A stretch of DNA of 64,000 nucleotides, taken from Anticarsia gemmatalis. Its lineage: Eukaryota > Arthropoda > Insecta > Lepidoptera > Erebidae. The translations under genes were made by a program, and so were the position numbers. Positions 44,131 to 56,976 of this stretch are shown here, piece after piece (the stretch's first letter is position 1; every line of letters starts with the position of its first letter). The notes under the pieces are model-generated. The model saw only the letters and a program-made list of their open reading frames with translations, was not told the DNA's origin and did no database searches. The stretch lies in NCBI RefSeq assembly GCF_050436995.1, contig NC_134747.1, positions 937,501 through 1,001,500 of the forward strand. Direction: 5' to 3'.

Positions 44131-44827
44131 AGGATATATTTACTAAATCACTTTTGAAAAATAAACTTTTAAACTTCCGCCTAAACAATAAAAGCAACAA
44201 TTTTCTTGTTAACAAAAACAAATACAATTTTGTTAACAAGCTATTTCCCAGTAATAATTGGTATCATCGATCACTATACAGGGTGTAATCTAGCGGATTA
44301 TTTCTAGATCAGATCAGTTCCCTGGCTCTTGCATAATGTTGTCATCGCGTTACCGTAATACGAGCGTCGTAATAACCAATAGGTCTCAATCAAGTGTATG
44401 CATTTATCAATCATAAGAGTAGGGAGACTGTGAGTTTGTTGCATGACAGGATATTTTTTTATTAATTAAGGAAAATAATGAAAACAAAAGTTACTGTTCT
44501 CTAATCTATCTAATTCCATTGTTTTTAACTACAGTTAAAGTTACAGTGTTAGTAAGTTTTGTAAAGATGCTTCGTAGAAAAAGATATAAACTTATTACAT
44601 ATAACGTGGCTTAAATGTATCATGTAATAAAAATCTTGTTACTCTCCCTTGATGATGGGATGACTAATTCAAAAGCAGTTTTTTTAATAGATAAGTATCA
44701 GTTTGTTCATAAGACAAGTTAAGTTTCCAAATACTTACTAATACTTATAAGTAACCATGGTTTATATTCATTGCAGACCACTTATCAATGAGTTTAACAA
44801 AATGCAAAGTACTGCTTAATAAATCAA

Positions 44828-45242
44828 TAACTCATTCACCAAACATTTCACTCACAGTCCCCTGGTCACTCAATCGGGGGCGTCATGAACCGGTGCGACC
44901 GGCCGAATCACTCAACGGGACTTATCAATGCCCATCACCATTGTCTCCAGCTTCCATGCCTCAAGTACTTTGAATCATTGAATCAACACTTCAAAGTTAA
45001 ATGTGCCAAAAAGAGAGATAATAACTAATACTTTTATTTATAAAAACAACACATAAATCAATTAAATAAAGCTCCTCTCAACACTTAATAACTCATTCAC
45101 CAAACATTTCACTCAGTCCCCTGGTCACTCGACGGCGTCATGAACCGGTGCGACCGGCCGAATCACTCAACGGGACTTATCAGTGCCCATCACTATTGTC
45201 TCAAGCTTCCCTGCCTCAAGTACTTTGAGTCATCGAATCAAC
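44828..45242. repeat. Direct duplication of ~155-160 bp, period 261 bp
   Basis: 44828-44988 and 45089-45242 both run from TAACTCATTCACCAAACATT through CATGAACCGGTGCGACCGGC to TCAAGTACTTTGA and AATCAAC. They differ by small indels and a few substitutions; about 100 bp of unrelated AT-rich sequence separates them. No coding frame is shared. Confidence 0.9.
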
Positions 45243-45309
45243 CCACGCCTGTTGATAGAGTTGTTGACATTATTTTAATTTGTTGTTGTAAAAGTTGTTT
45301 GTAAAGCGC

Positions 45310-46700
45310 TATTGAATAGTTTGAGTAGCTACCCGCGCTGCTTTGCGTGCTGTTTTATAAAAAGTACCTACTCGCATACAAACATTTTTCCGAGGCGAAA
45401 GAACGCCACGATCCCCACAAACTTTTGCTTTATTCACATCCATACATCTTGTTATGAAGAATCTAAAATAAAAAAAGTACTGGTTCAGTCTAAACGTTAT
45501 ACTATTACATCAAATCGTCAGTTATGTCATATTAGATTCAAGAATTAGTCGTTTAGTTCCACGATTGGCTTTCTTAACTTTATTATTCAAACATCATGTA
45601 CTTTGGTCCTGGTATGCATATTAATCCTTACGATTACATAAAGATTTCTCAGAAAAGTCTGGTAGTCTCAAAAGCCCGGATAAAGTTATAAAGAAAATTT
45701 CCTTTACCACTTTATCCAATACAAACTAATTTGAAAAAAGTCAATGGTCAGTACCTATCGTGTTAAGTACGTTTCACACTGCTTGACCACAAACGAAATA
45801 ACTCGATTTAATCTCAAACGACCATGTATTCAATTAAATCCATCTGCGGTGTTAAATTCAATATAACTGATCCATACATCGATAACAAACGAGTTTTATT
45901 CATTTCTATAATCTAATCTCATTTATTATTTACTAGCGATTGTACGCGACTTCGTCCATGTGAACTAAAATTTTACCCATTTTTATCTTTTGTTATTATT
46001 TCTGCTCCACTCTTATTAGGTAAAGCGTGATGTTAATATAACCCAATAAATAGACAACTAAACACATTTTTAATTCAACTCGAATCAGTGGGATTAGCGC
46101 GTTTATACAAACAAACAAACAAGCTCTTCGGCTTTATAGTAATATTATCATATAAAAATACACCACAAAAATATTTTTTCAATTCGAACCAGTAGTTTCT
46201 GAGATTTGCGCGTTCAAACAAACAAACTCTTCAGCTTATTTAAGTATAGACACCGATAAACCAATGAAGCTATTAAAAATAGTGCTGTAATGTGTATCGA
46301 TAAATCAATGGACGTCGTTATTTTGACGTTCAAGCACTTCAGCCGTTGTGTTGAATTAGTGATGGAATATATCGTACGTTAACTTTTATTGAGTTGTTTG
46401 TGAAATATTGAGGCGCTGTTATTTTTTATATTTACTGGTTTATTTTTCCTGTGTAGTTAGACTATGTTTTCCTGCTACTGCGCTAAAAAACATTTTTTTT
46501 ATTGTTTGAGGCAATTCGGTTTGATGTTACTTTTAGGATACATGCATACATAAAATCACGTATTTTTCCCATAGTTGTAGCCAGAGACAAAAGCACGCCA
46601 CTTGGTATAATCCTTACAAACTTTCGTGGTTTCATTCCAATCCACACATCTAGTCAGGATTACCGGTTACGAGTACTACGCACCTGATCTTTTTACAAGA
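45310..46700. repeat. Dispersed repeat fragments
   Basis: 45937-46142 and 46146-46256 are two decayed 'GCGTGATGTT..AACAAACAAACA..CTCTTC' copies. 45320-45440 and 46540-46670 are two copies of a family with CGAAAGAACGCCACGATCC / AAAAGCACGCCACTTGGTAT and ACAAACTTT. Confidence 0.65.
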
Positions 46701-46976
46701 CATCACTCATAAGATATTATATAAAATACCATTTACTTCTCCACTTTCAAGATGCATTGCGTCTGTTGAAAAATGTTATAGACAATCTTCCTAACTTATT
46801 CTCTATTTTGCCGTCTTTAATATAAACTATAACCACGATTTGCATAACCATAATCACAACTATTTATCTAAGCAAAGCTACAGGGGTTAGTTAACGTCAT
46901 AACTCATAACATCCTATATCGATAAATCAGCTAATCGATGATCCATCGATGCTGTCACGTAGGTATCTAATCGACA

Positions 46977-47140
46977 CCCTTCTTATCGTATGGTTAGTGG
47001 TCAACCTAGTGTCCAAGATGTTCAAGCCGCCCGAAGGCCTTTGTCGTGGCTTAACGACTGTTATCTTAGTAGACAACAACCGGGGACCGACTTTTTACGT
47101 ACCCTCCAAAGCACGGAGACCCCAGTTCGCATACCACTAG
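46977..47140 (-). repeat. 5S-like SINE, truncated
   Basis: CTTATCGTATGGTTAGTGGT to CAGTTCGCATACCACTAG; the 5S-like block itself is missing. Confidence 0.88.
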
Positions 47141-47410
47141 TGTCCCAACACTAGTGATCGATCTTTAGACGTCATAAGTTAAGTCTAAATCATTGTCTGG
47201 GTAAGTAAAGGTATAATGGTGGGATTAAGTTATTACTATGGTTGTTTAACACGCAATGGTAGGATATGCATACTATTAGTAGGTTAGAAATAGCATTTAA
47301 TTCAACAATTAGAATGCTTCGGTACTTTTTTATTTTAGGACAAGATATTAATATTTAAGGTTTTTTCCGTTAGCTGATGTAACCACGACTCGGACTTCTT
47401 TACTTTTGGT

Positions 47411-48545
47411 ACTATGAACTGTGACCTCACGACTAATATGATGTAAAGTAAAATAAATTTAACTCTCCGATTCCGCAAAAAAAAAAATATTTTGACACCT
47501 CTTGTTTTTTAACTCCCCACGCAAAAAGAGGAGTGTTATAAGTTTGATGTGTCTGTCTGGCTGTGTGTCTATCTGTCTATGGCATCATAGCTCTCAAACG
47601 GATGCAGTGATTTCAATTTCGTTTCTTTTGTATTAAAGGTGACTTATATGTGCGAGTGTTCTTGTTGTATTTTTGGTAGTACTCATTCACGCACACATAC
47701 AAGTGACTCGTCGGATATAAAAAAAAAGTTTTCAAAAAAATCTTTTTTCCAGTTTCTCAGTCGATTCATAGCCAGTATCGCCTCCCAAAATATCACCAGC
47801 TATTATAAGAAGACCCTATACAACATGTACAAATATACTATTGTACTATAACCGACTATAGTCCTATAATCGTGAACAAAGTGCATCAATAACAAGGATC
47901 GTTTGAGGTCTGTATCGCGCCGACAATGTATTGTGTGTACAGCATCAAGTGAGACAACGTGCCCATTCAGACTATGAACTGTGACCCCACCACTAATATG
48001 ATGTAGAATAAAAATGATTTTGATGACATTTCCGCGAAAAAAAACTTTTTGACACCTTTTGTTTTTTAACCCCACGCAAAAAGAGGAGTGTTATAAGTTT
48101 CTTGTGTCTTTTTGTCTGTCTGTCTGTGGCATCATAACTCCCAAACGGAAGCAATGATTTTAATTTCTTTTGTTTTTGTATTAAAGGGGACTTATGTGCG
48201 AGTGTTCTTATTTTATTTTGGTAGTACCTACTCAAGCGACTCGTCGGAAATTAAAAAAAAAGTTTTCAAAAACATCTTTTTTTTCGGTTTCTCGATCGTT
48301 TCATGGCCAGTATCGCCTCCCAAAATATCACCAGCTATTATAAGAAGACCCTAAATAACATCTACAAATATACCATTGTACTATAACGGACTATGGGCCT
48401 ATAATCGTGAACAAAGTGCATCAATAACAAGGGTCGTTTGAGGTCTGTATCGCGCCGACAATGTATTGTGTGTACAGCATCAAGTGAGACAACGCGCTCA
48501 TTCACACTATGAACTGTGACCCCACCACTAATGTGGTGTAGAGTA
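47411..48545. repeat. Tandem duplication, unit ~535-560 bp
   Basis: ACTATGAACTGTGACC recurs at 47411, 47971 and 48506. Units 47411-47970 and 47971-48505 share CACGCAAAAAGAGGAGTGTT, CGCCTCCCAAAATATCACCA GC, TGCATCAATAACAAGG and CGCGCCGACAATGTATTGTG. A third unit starts at 48506 and stops within about 40 bp. Short frames inside are not conserved between units. Confidence 0.9.
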
Positions 48546-51500
48546 AAAATTACAGTGGTTCAAGTGTCTTGACAGAATAGTATTACTATAATTTAAATTT
48601 TAGTGCTAGCTCTGGGTTTGAATAGTAGTCGTTTTAGTGATCCTGAAGTCGCAAAATTTGATTTTCAGATCAGTTATTTTTTTCGTAATATTTATTAAGT
48701 AAGTTGGTTGGCAACTTGAGGATTCATAGCCAAATTAAGCCTATAAAATAATTGTCCTTACCCCTTTCATACTAGACTACAGTAATTAATACCTAAAAAG
48801 GTTTCTGAAAAGCGAATATTAATTTAATAAGTAATGTCCATTATTTCTCAGTTTATATTCATTTTATCAGCTTACAGCATAAAGAGATTTTTTTTCTTTT
48901 CAATTTGTTAACACATAAATCTTTTTCGGTCCAAAACATTTCCCTCCTATTGTGAAAACACGTGTAATCACCTCTGACAAAGAATACAACAAAGTTTTCC
49001 AAAAATAGCATAATTACATACATGAATGGTCAGACGTAATAACTGTCTGTCCATCCCATTTAGGCGTGTCATTCACACAGTAACGTCACGGTTGTCACCC
49101 ACGAACATATACGTAAATAATTAGTAGTTATACTAGGTTTTGCCTGTGACTTTGTCTGTTTTCCGGAGACAAAAATTTAAAAAAAATGTTTGGGTTTTTT
49201 GCAGTGTTCACTTACAGAAATGTAATTACTCATATATTTTTGATATTAATGACATTTAAAAAAATAAGGATGGTCTACTGGTCCTAGTCACGGATTTTGC
49301 ACGTTTACTAAGTAAACTAAAGCTCGGCAAAAGTCTTCTCTAAACAGAAATTCTCATCAGAAAAATAATGTTCTAAACAATCATTCTAGAAGTATATTTT
49401 AAGACACAATCAAAACTATATCAAAATCGGTTGCACAGTTTAGAAACAGTGAACACACAAACAAACAGACAGACAAACATATTATTTCGTCATATCCGTC
49501 ATGCACTACAGATAACATGTGTAATAGTATTGTGTTCGACGCTAATTGTTATTTAACGACATCAATTTATTAGTCGACCGGTCATGCGTTTAATTGTCAA
49601 ATAGATTCGTGTCCGGAATACATCTGTCTTGTTTTTGTTAGGCGTGATTTGTTTGGTTTGATTTGATGTTAATGCTTACCTTATTAATTTAATGTCCTTA
49701 AAATTATTTTTGTATGTTATTTGGTCGTTTGTCCCAATGTTAGTAAAAATCTTATATGTTCTTATATAATATGTTCTTGGATGTGTCTCAAAGAAAAAAA
49801 AGCTTTGCAATATAATAAAAGTAATATTTAAAGCCCTTGCACATTTTTTAGATAGCATTTTGTAAAACATGATTTGGCTTATAAAAATATATTTGCACCT
49901 TGGGCGCTATAACCGTCTTACTTTAAAATTACACTACAGATCAACATATTTATGCAAAAAATATCAAAATTTCATGTTTTTACGTATTTATTCAGGAAAA
50001 CTACAATACCATAAGCTTCCCAACCTAAGTTACCTCACGCTCAACGCACCGCCAACTAACAAAAAAAAATCGAAAATAAATAATCTTAAACTACACGTTA
50101 AACACAAAGCAGCTTAAAACAATCAATCAAGCCTTCCCATTACCTTCTAATCATCACTAAATAATGTTAAAACAAATCATTTAATAATGACTACGTTGAA
50201 CAACTGACACTTTTACACTGTGGTCGTGTTTCTTCTATAATTACACTACAAAAGAGAGCTTGGGACGCATTTTGGTTTACTATTGAAGTTACATTGAGTG
50301 AAAGAGATAGAGTTATTCTCCTTAAAGATATAGGATGATAAGTTATTAAACTATTCTGTTTAGATTACGGAAATTTGCAAATAAAAAATCATCATCATCG
50401 CTTCGCTTCAGTTTATTTAACAAAAAAACTGGCATACATTTAGGAACGAACAATAATAGAGTTCAAATAAAACTTGCTTAGGTACCGCTGAAAATGGATA
50501 TTATATTTTACAAAAAAATTTGAAACTAGCTCATGCTAAATTGCGTAAAATTTTGTTAAGCAGTTTACTAGTAAACGAGTTACAAACAAATAGATTTTGG
50601 CATTTAATACTAAAAATTAATATTAGTAAACAATAGTTAGCGCATACACTTTGTACGCCCACACTGTCCCAATAAGTGCCCTATTTGGCATTGCTATCCT
50701 TTTCTAACACCGGTATTTAAAATTATCTTTCCTATTAGAATTCGGCCCCTGATGGTAAGATAAACGAGAAAAAATGATCATTTTGACAGCAGGACCTCGT
50801 CTTGACATGACGTGCATGACGCGAAGGACATGACGGTGGAGGTCAATGACCTTAAACTAGCATGATGGAAATTTTGCGTGTACGTGGTTTTTGTTGTAAA
50901 ATGGTATAGTCATGGTTATAAGCAGTTGAATTACGCGAATGTCTTCTTTGCCAATAGAGTAAAAATATTTTAAGTGTGATGATATTACTTAATATTAATT
51001 GAACATGACAGTGACAGAATAGTCATGTGATCTCAAAGAAATAAAATAAGGCTCATCTGTTATTCATATGTGTATCTCATATTGATTTTTCGGTGTTGTT
51101 AGATCTCTAAAATGGATTTATTTGGTCCATATAATCATAAAAACCTTTTTATTAACCCGTTGCTGTCCCACTGCTGGGCAAGAAGTAGCTGCTTATTGGT
51201 CAGTGTCATGAGTTACCTCCTGAAATGAAGAAGGAGACCCTTACATGAGCTTAATTAAAAAGAGGACACTGAGGCAATGCTGTTTGTCTGTTTGTCCGTT
51301 ACCAGCCCGTGTCTTATAAACCGTGATAGATAGACAGTTGTTTTACAGAAATAAGAAATAGATCGAGTGAAGTCAAGGCACAAATACTAGTCAAATATAC
51401 TCAAATCAATTGAAACATTATACCTAACAAATAGCACATAATTATTTAGGTTCTACATAATTGACTTGCAATAATGAAATAATTGATAACTTAGTAGTAC

Positions 51501-51977
51501 TAAGCCGCAATTATGTGCTTGTATTTACATAGCAAATTGCTTTATTATATTAACCTAGTACTTAAGAAATAGGCTTTGGTAAATAGCATTGGCAAGGCCA
51601 CTCACGAATTGAAAGCTTGATAAGTATTCTATCTGTCAAAATTGTATTAAACCTTAAAACATAGTACCTAAGAACATATTTAGGTTTTAATTAAATTAAA
51701 ATAATATTGGGATACATTGCATTTTGCATACGATCGTAGCGAAATCGATTCAGTCGTTTACGCTGAAAAAAATGCAGACACACTTTCATATAAGTAAATG
51801 AATAGTATTTGTTTTGTGTTATTCATATAATTCAACAACTTAGTAAAGGCTCGTATAAAAGGTTTGCGACAAAATTCAGAATTTAGAACATCAATGACCC
51901 GTAGGCTTATACAGCTGACGATGGCCTGCTTGATACAACTATTTTTAAAGCAATATTCAGAACTGTTAACTATAATC
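48546..51977. other. Non-coding, weak repeat tails
   Basis: 49130-49495 resembles a decayed 'ATCAAAATCGGTTGCACAG ... AACAAACAGACAGAC' retro-element tail. 51157-51260 has the CCCACTGCTGGGCAAGAAG motif. 51725-51800 is another short tail. No gene evidence. Confidence 0.45.
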
Positions 51978-52172
51978 TATACTCTATACTAATATTATAA
52001 AGCTGAAGTATTTGTTTGTTTGAACGCGCTAATCTCAGGAACTACTGGTGCGAATTGATAAATTCTTTTACTGTTGTATATATTTTTGAGGAAGGCTATA
52101 GGCTATATAACATCACGCTCCGACCAACAGGAGCAGAGTACCAGTAAAAAATGTTACAAAATTGGCAAATCT
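51978..52172 (-). repeat. 'CGCGCAACTTCGCTTGCGTC' repeat copy, minus
   Basis: ATACTAATATTATAAAGCTG to CAGGAGCAGAGTACCAGTAA AAAATG; the GCGCGGGTCAGC end is lost. Confidence 0.85.
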
Positions 52173-54036
52173 AGAATAATCGTGCGTGCCAAAGCTCTTT
52201 ACTAAATAGTCTTACTACAACAATGTTTCTAAACCAAATAGGCTTATCCCATAGAGATTTCTATTCCACGTCAAAAAGCTTTAACTTGCAAGTAAATAAC
52301 AAGCGTTCATATCAAATGCAAACGCTTATATTATGTAAATGTCCCAACAGATGTAGGAGAGCAGCTCGAGGGAATATAAGCCAAGTTATGGGCACTTTTG
52401 TTCATTAGTCCGAGAGAAATCTATAACAATGTTTGTGGTACTGTCTGGTTACTTTCACGGTGCAACGGATTTGCATACAAATCATATTGTTTATTGAGGT
52501 TTTTGCCCAGTAGTGAGCTGGGCTGAAAGAAAATAATAATAGGTGCAGTGAAATGTTGAGGACTAGAACCAAACCCAGCAAAAACTTTTCGAAGTTGTGT
52601 TTGTTATCAATAATCAGAGTTATCACTTGTTCTAACGGATGAAAGAAGGTCTGACAGTCTGTTCTTTAGTACAGTACTTACTGGGATGAAACTTTTCAAT
52701 GGAAATATAAGCTGGTGGTAGACTCCAAGCCTCCCTTTCCGCCAGCAATGGGACAATAATGGAGTTTTATCTTTTGGTTATATTCAATAATATATTCTAC
52801 ACTATTTTTCCATAACAAATTATTAAATAAAGTCCCCTCACCGCGTCTGTCTGTAAGTTCGTAATAAACCTTAAATCTAGTAAACGGATTTTCACGCGGT
52901 TTTCGCCAATAAATAAAACGAATGTCGACGAAGCTTTAAGTGTGTCTGTTTGTGTTTATTAAAGCATGCGAAGCTATGTTAAAAATAAACTGTTTTTAAC
53001 ATAGCACTTGTGGATATTTAAACTAAGTTGTAATCTCTTATGCGTATCTGTAGTCTGTAAGGTATTGCACAGGAAACATGTCAATTTGCTTATCCTAAGT
53101 TATCAATGTTAGCACTTAGCTTTACTTGCTACTTGTTATTTTTTATAAGAGTGAGTACTGATTAATTGAATAGATTGCCTTGACTATTATTAGTAGATAA
53201 TAGTCTATGGTATGAGGAAGATATTGTTAGTGCCAAAGTTTACCCAGTCCTTATTTTATCAGCTATGTAGATGTATTTTCGATCGAAGAATAGCCTATGT
53301 ATTATTATCCGTGTTCTTCAACCATATCCATGCAAAAATTTATTAAAATCAGTACAGCAAAGCGCAACAGACAGACTTTTGAAATTGTATTAGTATGGAA
53401 TAAAAGATATGTCGTAAGCATTATTATAGTTTAAACGATTTTCGAGTAATAAATCTATCACAAGTTCCTGAGAGTTTGCTAATAAAATAAACCAATAAGG
53501 CATTGATTGACCTATGAATAGAGTATAAGACCTTATGGTCAGAAGTCCCATGTGTAATGTGTATTGAATATATTGTGAAAGTTGTTAAATATTTACATCA
53601 TCTAGTATTTATCCATCACTAATATTGTAAATCTAATAGAATGTTCGTCTGTGACAGACGCTTTCGCACTAAACAGCTTAACCGATTTTGATAATGTAGC
53701 ATGAAGATAGTTGATATCTTAATGGGCATGGACTTTATTAACTGAGATTGAAATCAGGTTACAAAGGAGAATGGGCACTCCTGGGCGGTCGGCAGCCATT
53801 AATGAAAGTAGTGTCAAATTAAAGTAATGATAACTAGGAACAACTTTTACTAAGAACGTTTCGCTGCAATCCTTTCAGGAAACAATATATTGACATGTAA
53901 ATATAATGGAATTTCATAGAACAAATACAATTATTTCGTGTCTGTAATGCATTTAATGTTGTGTAATAACGTTACATCTTCTTATAACGATTGCAATGCC
54001 ATCAAAATGAACAATAATCGTAACTCGTATCTATCT
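52173..54036. other. Non-coding, retro-element tails
   Basis: 52490-52760 has degenerate CCCAGTAGTGAGCTGGG and TCCCTTTCCGCCAGCAATGG pieces; 52815-52985 carries ACCGCGTCTGTCTGTAAGTT, ACGGATTTTCACGCGGTTTT, AAAGCATGCGAAGC, a LINE-like tail. No exon. Confidence 0.45.
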
Positions 54037-54254
54037 ATCATATGGTTCACCCAGTTTAAAAGTTGTTCAAGCCGCCCGAATGTTATCTTAGTTGACAACA
54101 ACCGGGACCGACTTTTTACGTGCCCTCGGAAGCACGGAGAAGCTCAGTTCAAATACCACAATGCGGTCTCCCATCTATAGAATGACCGCGCCAACGGTTG
54201 CTTAACCAACAGATCGTTTACCGACCAGTGAGCGCAACTGGCTATGAACGCCTC
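54037..54254 (-). repeat. 5S-like SINE with internal deletion
   Basis: The segment between GCCGCCCGAA and TGTTATCTTA is missing; it ends GAGCGCAACTGGCTATGAAC GCCTC. Confidence 0.87.
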
Positions 54255-56112
54255 GTTTTTAAGCTGAGCATTCAAGACAGATAAGTCGTCTCAGTGAATA
54301 TATTATAGAAGAGCAAGATGTTTACTTGTTACGATATTTATATATTTACATGTTATGATTGTTCGAATATTAATAATGTCTACATTTGTATGCAATAATA
54401 TAAATAGTACTTTTTATTTAATCTCCGAATATAAGCCAAACATAATTATGTTTTTATACTATTAAAAGTGCTCAAAAACAAAAATGTATTTTGTTCGTCA
54501 TATAAGTGCGTCGCGGCAATAAAACTTCTACACGGTAATTATAGGACTAAACTACATTAAAAAAACAAAAAATCAAGTTTGGCCGCGGATCGCCCAGGCT
54601 CCATACTATTTTGCCCATTCTCCTTTATTTTTTTAATCAGTCGTTAAGTAACTTAAATTAGATATTTCAGTAGATGACCCGCGTGGCTTTACTTTCTTGC
54701 AAATTCTTTAAAAAAATATATTTTATAAAAAGTAAGTAGCCAGGCATCTGGACTGACTTTTCTAAATACTTAATAATAGTACAGATTGCTAAACTGTAAA
54801 ATCATGTGAAATTGTAAAACCATTTCTTTGTACCTAGAGGTCATTAACCCATAATATCCAGGGCATATTTAGTCACAGTTACGAAACAAAGCCACACCGA
54901 TCACTGTCATCGTAGACTGGAGATTATTACTAGTAGAGCAATGGTATTAACTGCACGTGTGAGTAAAAGTAACTGAATAATACTTTCGTTTGTTGTCGAT
55001 TTATATGAGTTAATGTTTTGAGGGTGAAAGATAGTTGGATTGAGTGCAGATCTTAGTCGGACTAGACAGAGTACTGCTTTCTAAATTTAAGATTGGACAT
55101 TAGAAACAAAGCGTTTCGTAGTCAAAATTGTATAATATGGACCTATAAAAAGAGAGGCTTAAATAAGTGAAATAAGTCCGTCTTAACTTGGTGATTTATA
55201 AGCAGTCACCCGTAAAAACAAAAATTACAATAACATATTACAGTCTATGTACTGTTCAAGGTTCTCCTTCGGTAATAAGCTCGAGTTCATCTCTGTCAAA
55301 TACGATTTAGGGACTTTATACCCCTTCTAAAATAGTTTTATAGAACTCTTAGGCATGCAAGTTTTCATCCCAATGTTTAAGTTCTGCCCGCAATTTTTTC
55401 CGCGTTAAAAGTTTTCCTGGGGTAAAAGTAGGGGAATTATAAACTGTGTAGTAATCAAAATACGTTCAGTAGTTTTAACGTAACTGAGTACAAATATCCA
55501 TTCAAACATCTAAACTTTCGCATTTACTTGCTACGTTGCCTTAGGTTTAAATCCTTACGTCCAACCAACCTATCTTTAATTAACAGTTGAATTTCTCATC
55601 TCGGTTTGATTATAGACCTCTGCGGTCATTTACACTTCATCAAGTTACTTTGTAGCGATAACTATCAGTTTAGACATGGTTTAATATTATAATTATTACT
55701 TTGTAGGTTTTGTTTAATTGAGACTGCTATTTGTTAGCTGGGAAAATGATTATGATTATGTTTAAGAGAAGCTGTTGCTATAAGTCTTCTAATGAAGGTA
55801 AAATAGGGGTGTAGTGAGTAGTGTTCATCTGTGTCTGTCTTATACCGATATGTCTATTACAGACCGATATGGATACGAATTTTTTGTAATTGTCTTATAG
55901 TATTATTTGTATTTTGTGTAGGAACTATAGGTTAAATGGTACCTTTAACAAAAATACGAAAAACAGTCATAAAATAAAACCGATAACACTGTATGTAAGT
56001 AGCACCCGAAAGCTACCGAATCTTATAAGTATGTTTTTTATACTACCAGAATCAATTCTACAATCTTCGCTCGCAATAACTTTTGTGGCAACCACTGCAC
56101 CACAGTCCCTTG
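54255..56112. other. Non-coding, nothing strong
   Basis: 53765-53820 and 54575-54635 share a GGGCAT/CACTCC-type and TTTTGCCCATTCTCC motif in opposite orientation. 55383-55530 is a decayed retro-element tail. No exon recognised. Confidence 0.4.
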
Positions 56113-56369
56113 GCTTCTTCTTCTTCTTATCTTATAGTTAGAGGTCAACCTAGTGTCAAAGTTGTTCAAGCCGCCCGAAGGCCTATGACGTGGCTCAACG
56201 ACTGTTATCTTGACAACAACAGGGACCAACTTTTTACGTGCCCTCCGAAGCACGTAGACGCCCAGTTCAAATAACACTTTGCGACCCATCTATGGAATGA
56301 CCGCGACTAGGGTTGCTTAACCCACAAATCGTTTACCGACCGGTGAGCGCCACTGGCTATGAGCGCCTC
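56113..56369 (-). repeat. 5S-like SINE, near full length
   Basis: CTTCTTCTTCTTATCTTATA to GAGCGCCACTGGCTATGAGC GCCTC. Small deletions relative to the family. Confidence 0.9.
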
Positions 56370-56602
56370 TAAGTTTAATGCCCGGCCTTAAGTTAAATGT
56401 TCACACACTTCTACTTACTCCTTAAACCCACAGACGTGATAATGCTATAATTAGTGCAGTGAGTCATGGATCCGGTCCGTTAGATGAATTCGGTCGGGAC
56501 CGTAACTGTGAAACTTGTATGAAATACCCACCTGTGTGTCTTGAGCTCAGGGTTGCCACGCAATAATCAAATATTCACAATAAAAATTTCTGAAGTTTTG
56601 TT

Positions 56603-56836
56603 TGTCGTATGGTTAGTGGTGAACCTAGTGTCAAAATTGTTCAAACCGCCTGAGAGGCCTTTGACATGGCTTAACGACTGTTATCTTGGTAGACAACCGC
56701 CGGGACCGACTTTTTACGTGCCCTCCGAAGCACGGAGACGCCCAGCTCAAATACCACTATGCAGTCACCCATCTATAGAATGACCGCGCCAACGGTTGCT
56801 TAACGACCGGTGAGCGCAACTACTATAGGTGCCTCC
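56603..56836 (-). repeat. 5S-like SINE
   Basis: GTCGTATGGTTAGTGGTGAA to GAGCGCAACTACTATAGGTG CC. Lies 234 bp after the preceding copy in the same orientation. Confidence 0.9.
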
Positions 56837-56864
56837 TCAGTCCTCGCCACGGATGCTGTCAGAT

Positions 56865-56976
56865 GACTGCATCCTTGGCGCAGTGGTTGTCCCAAGTGGG
56901 ATTCGAACACATTACACTCGGCGCTACGATTATTGTGGCAAGATGACTGCGTTAACCACAGCACCAAACGTGCAGT
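56865..56976 (-). repeat. tRNA-like SINE head
   Basis: Minus strand AACTGCACGTTTGGTGCTGT, CATCTTGCCACAATAATCGT, B box TGTTCGAATCCCACTTGGGA. The body is missing. Confidence 0.8.

Noticed and set aside
56541..56783. Recurring frames reading VNLVSKLFKPPE...TWLNDCYL (also at 11464, 21274, 46949, 56083) as a protein family
   Set aside because: All lie inside copies of the 5S-like SINE. The similarity comes from the repeat's DNA, with frame breaks in many copies.
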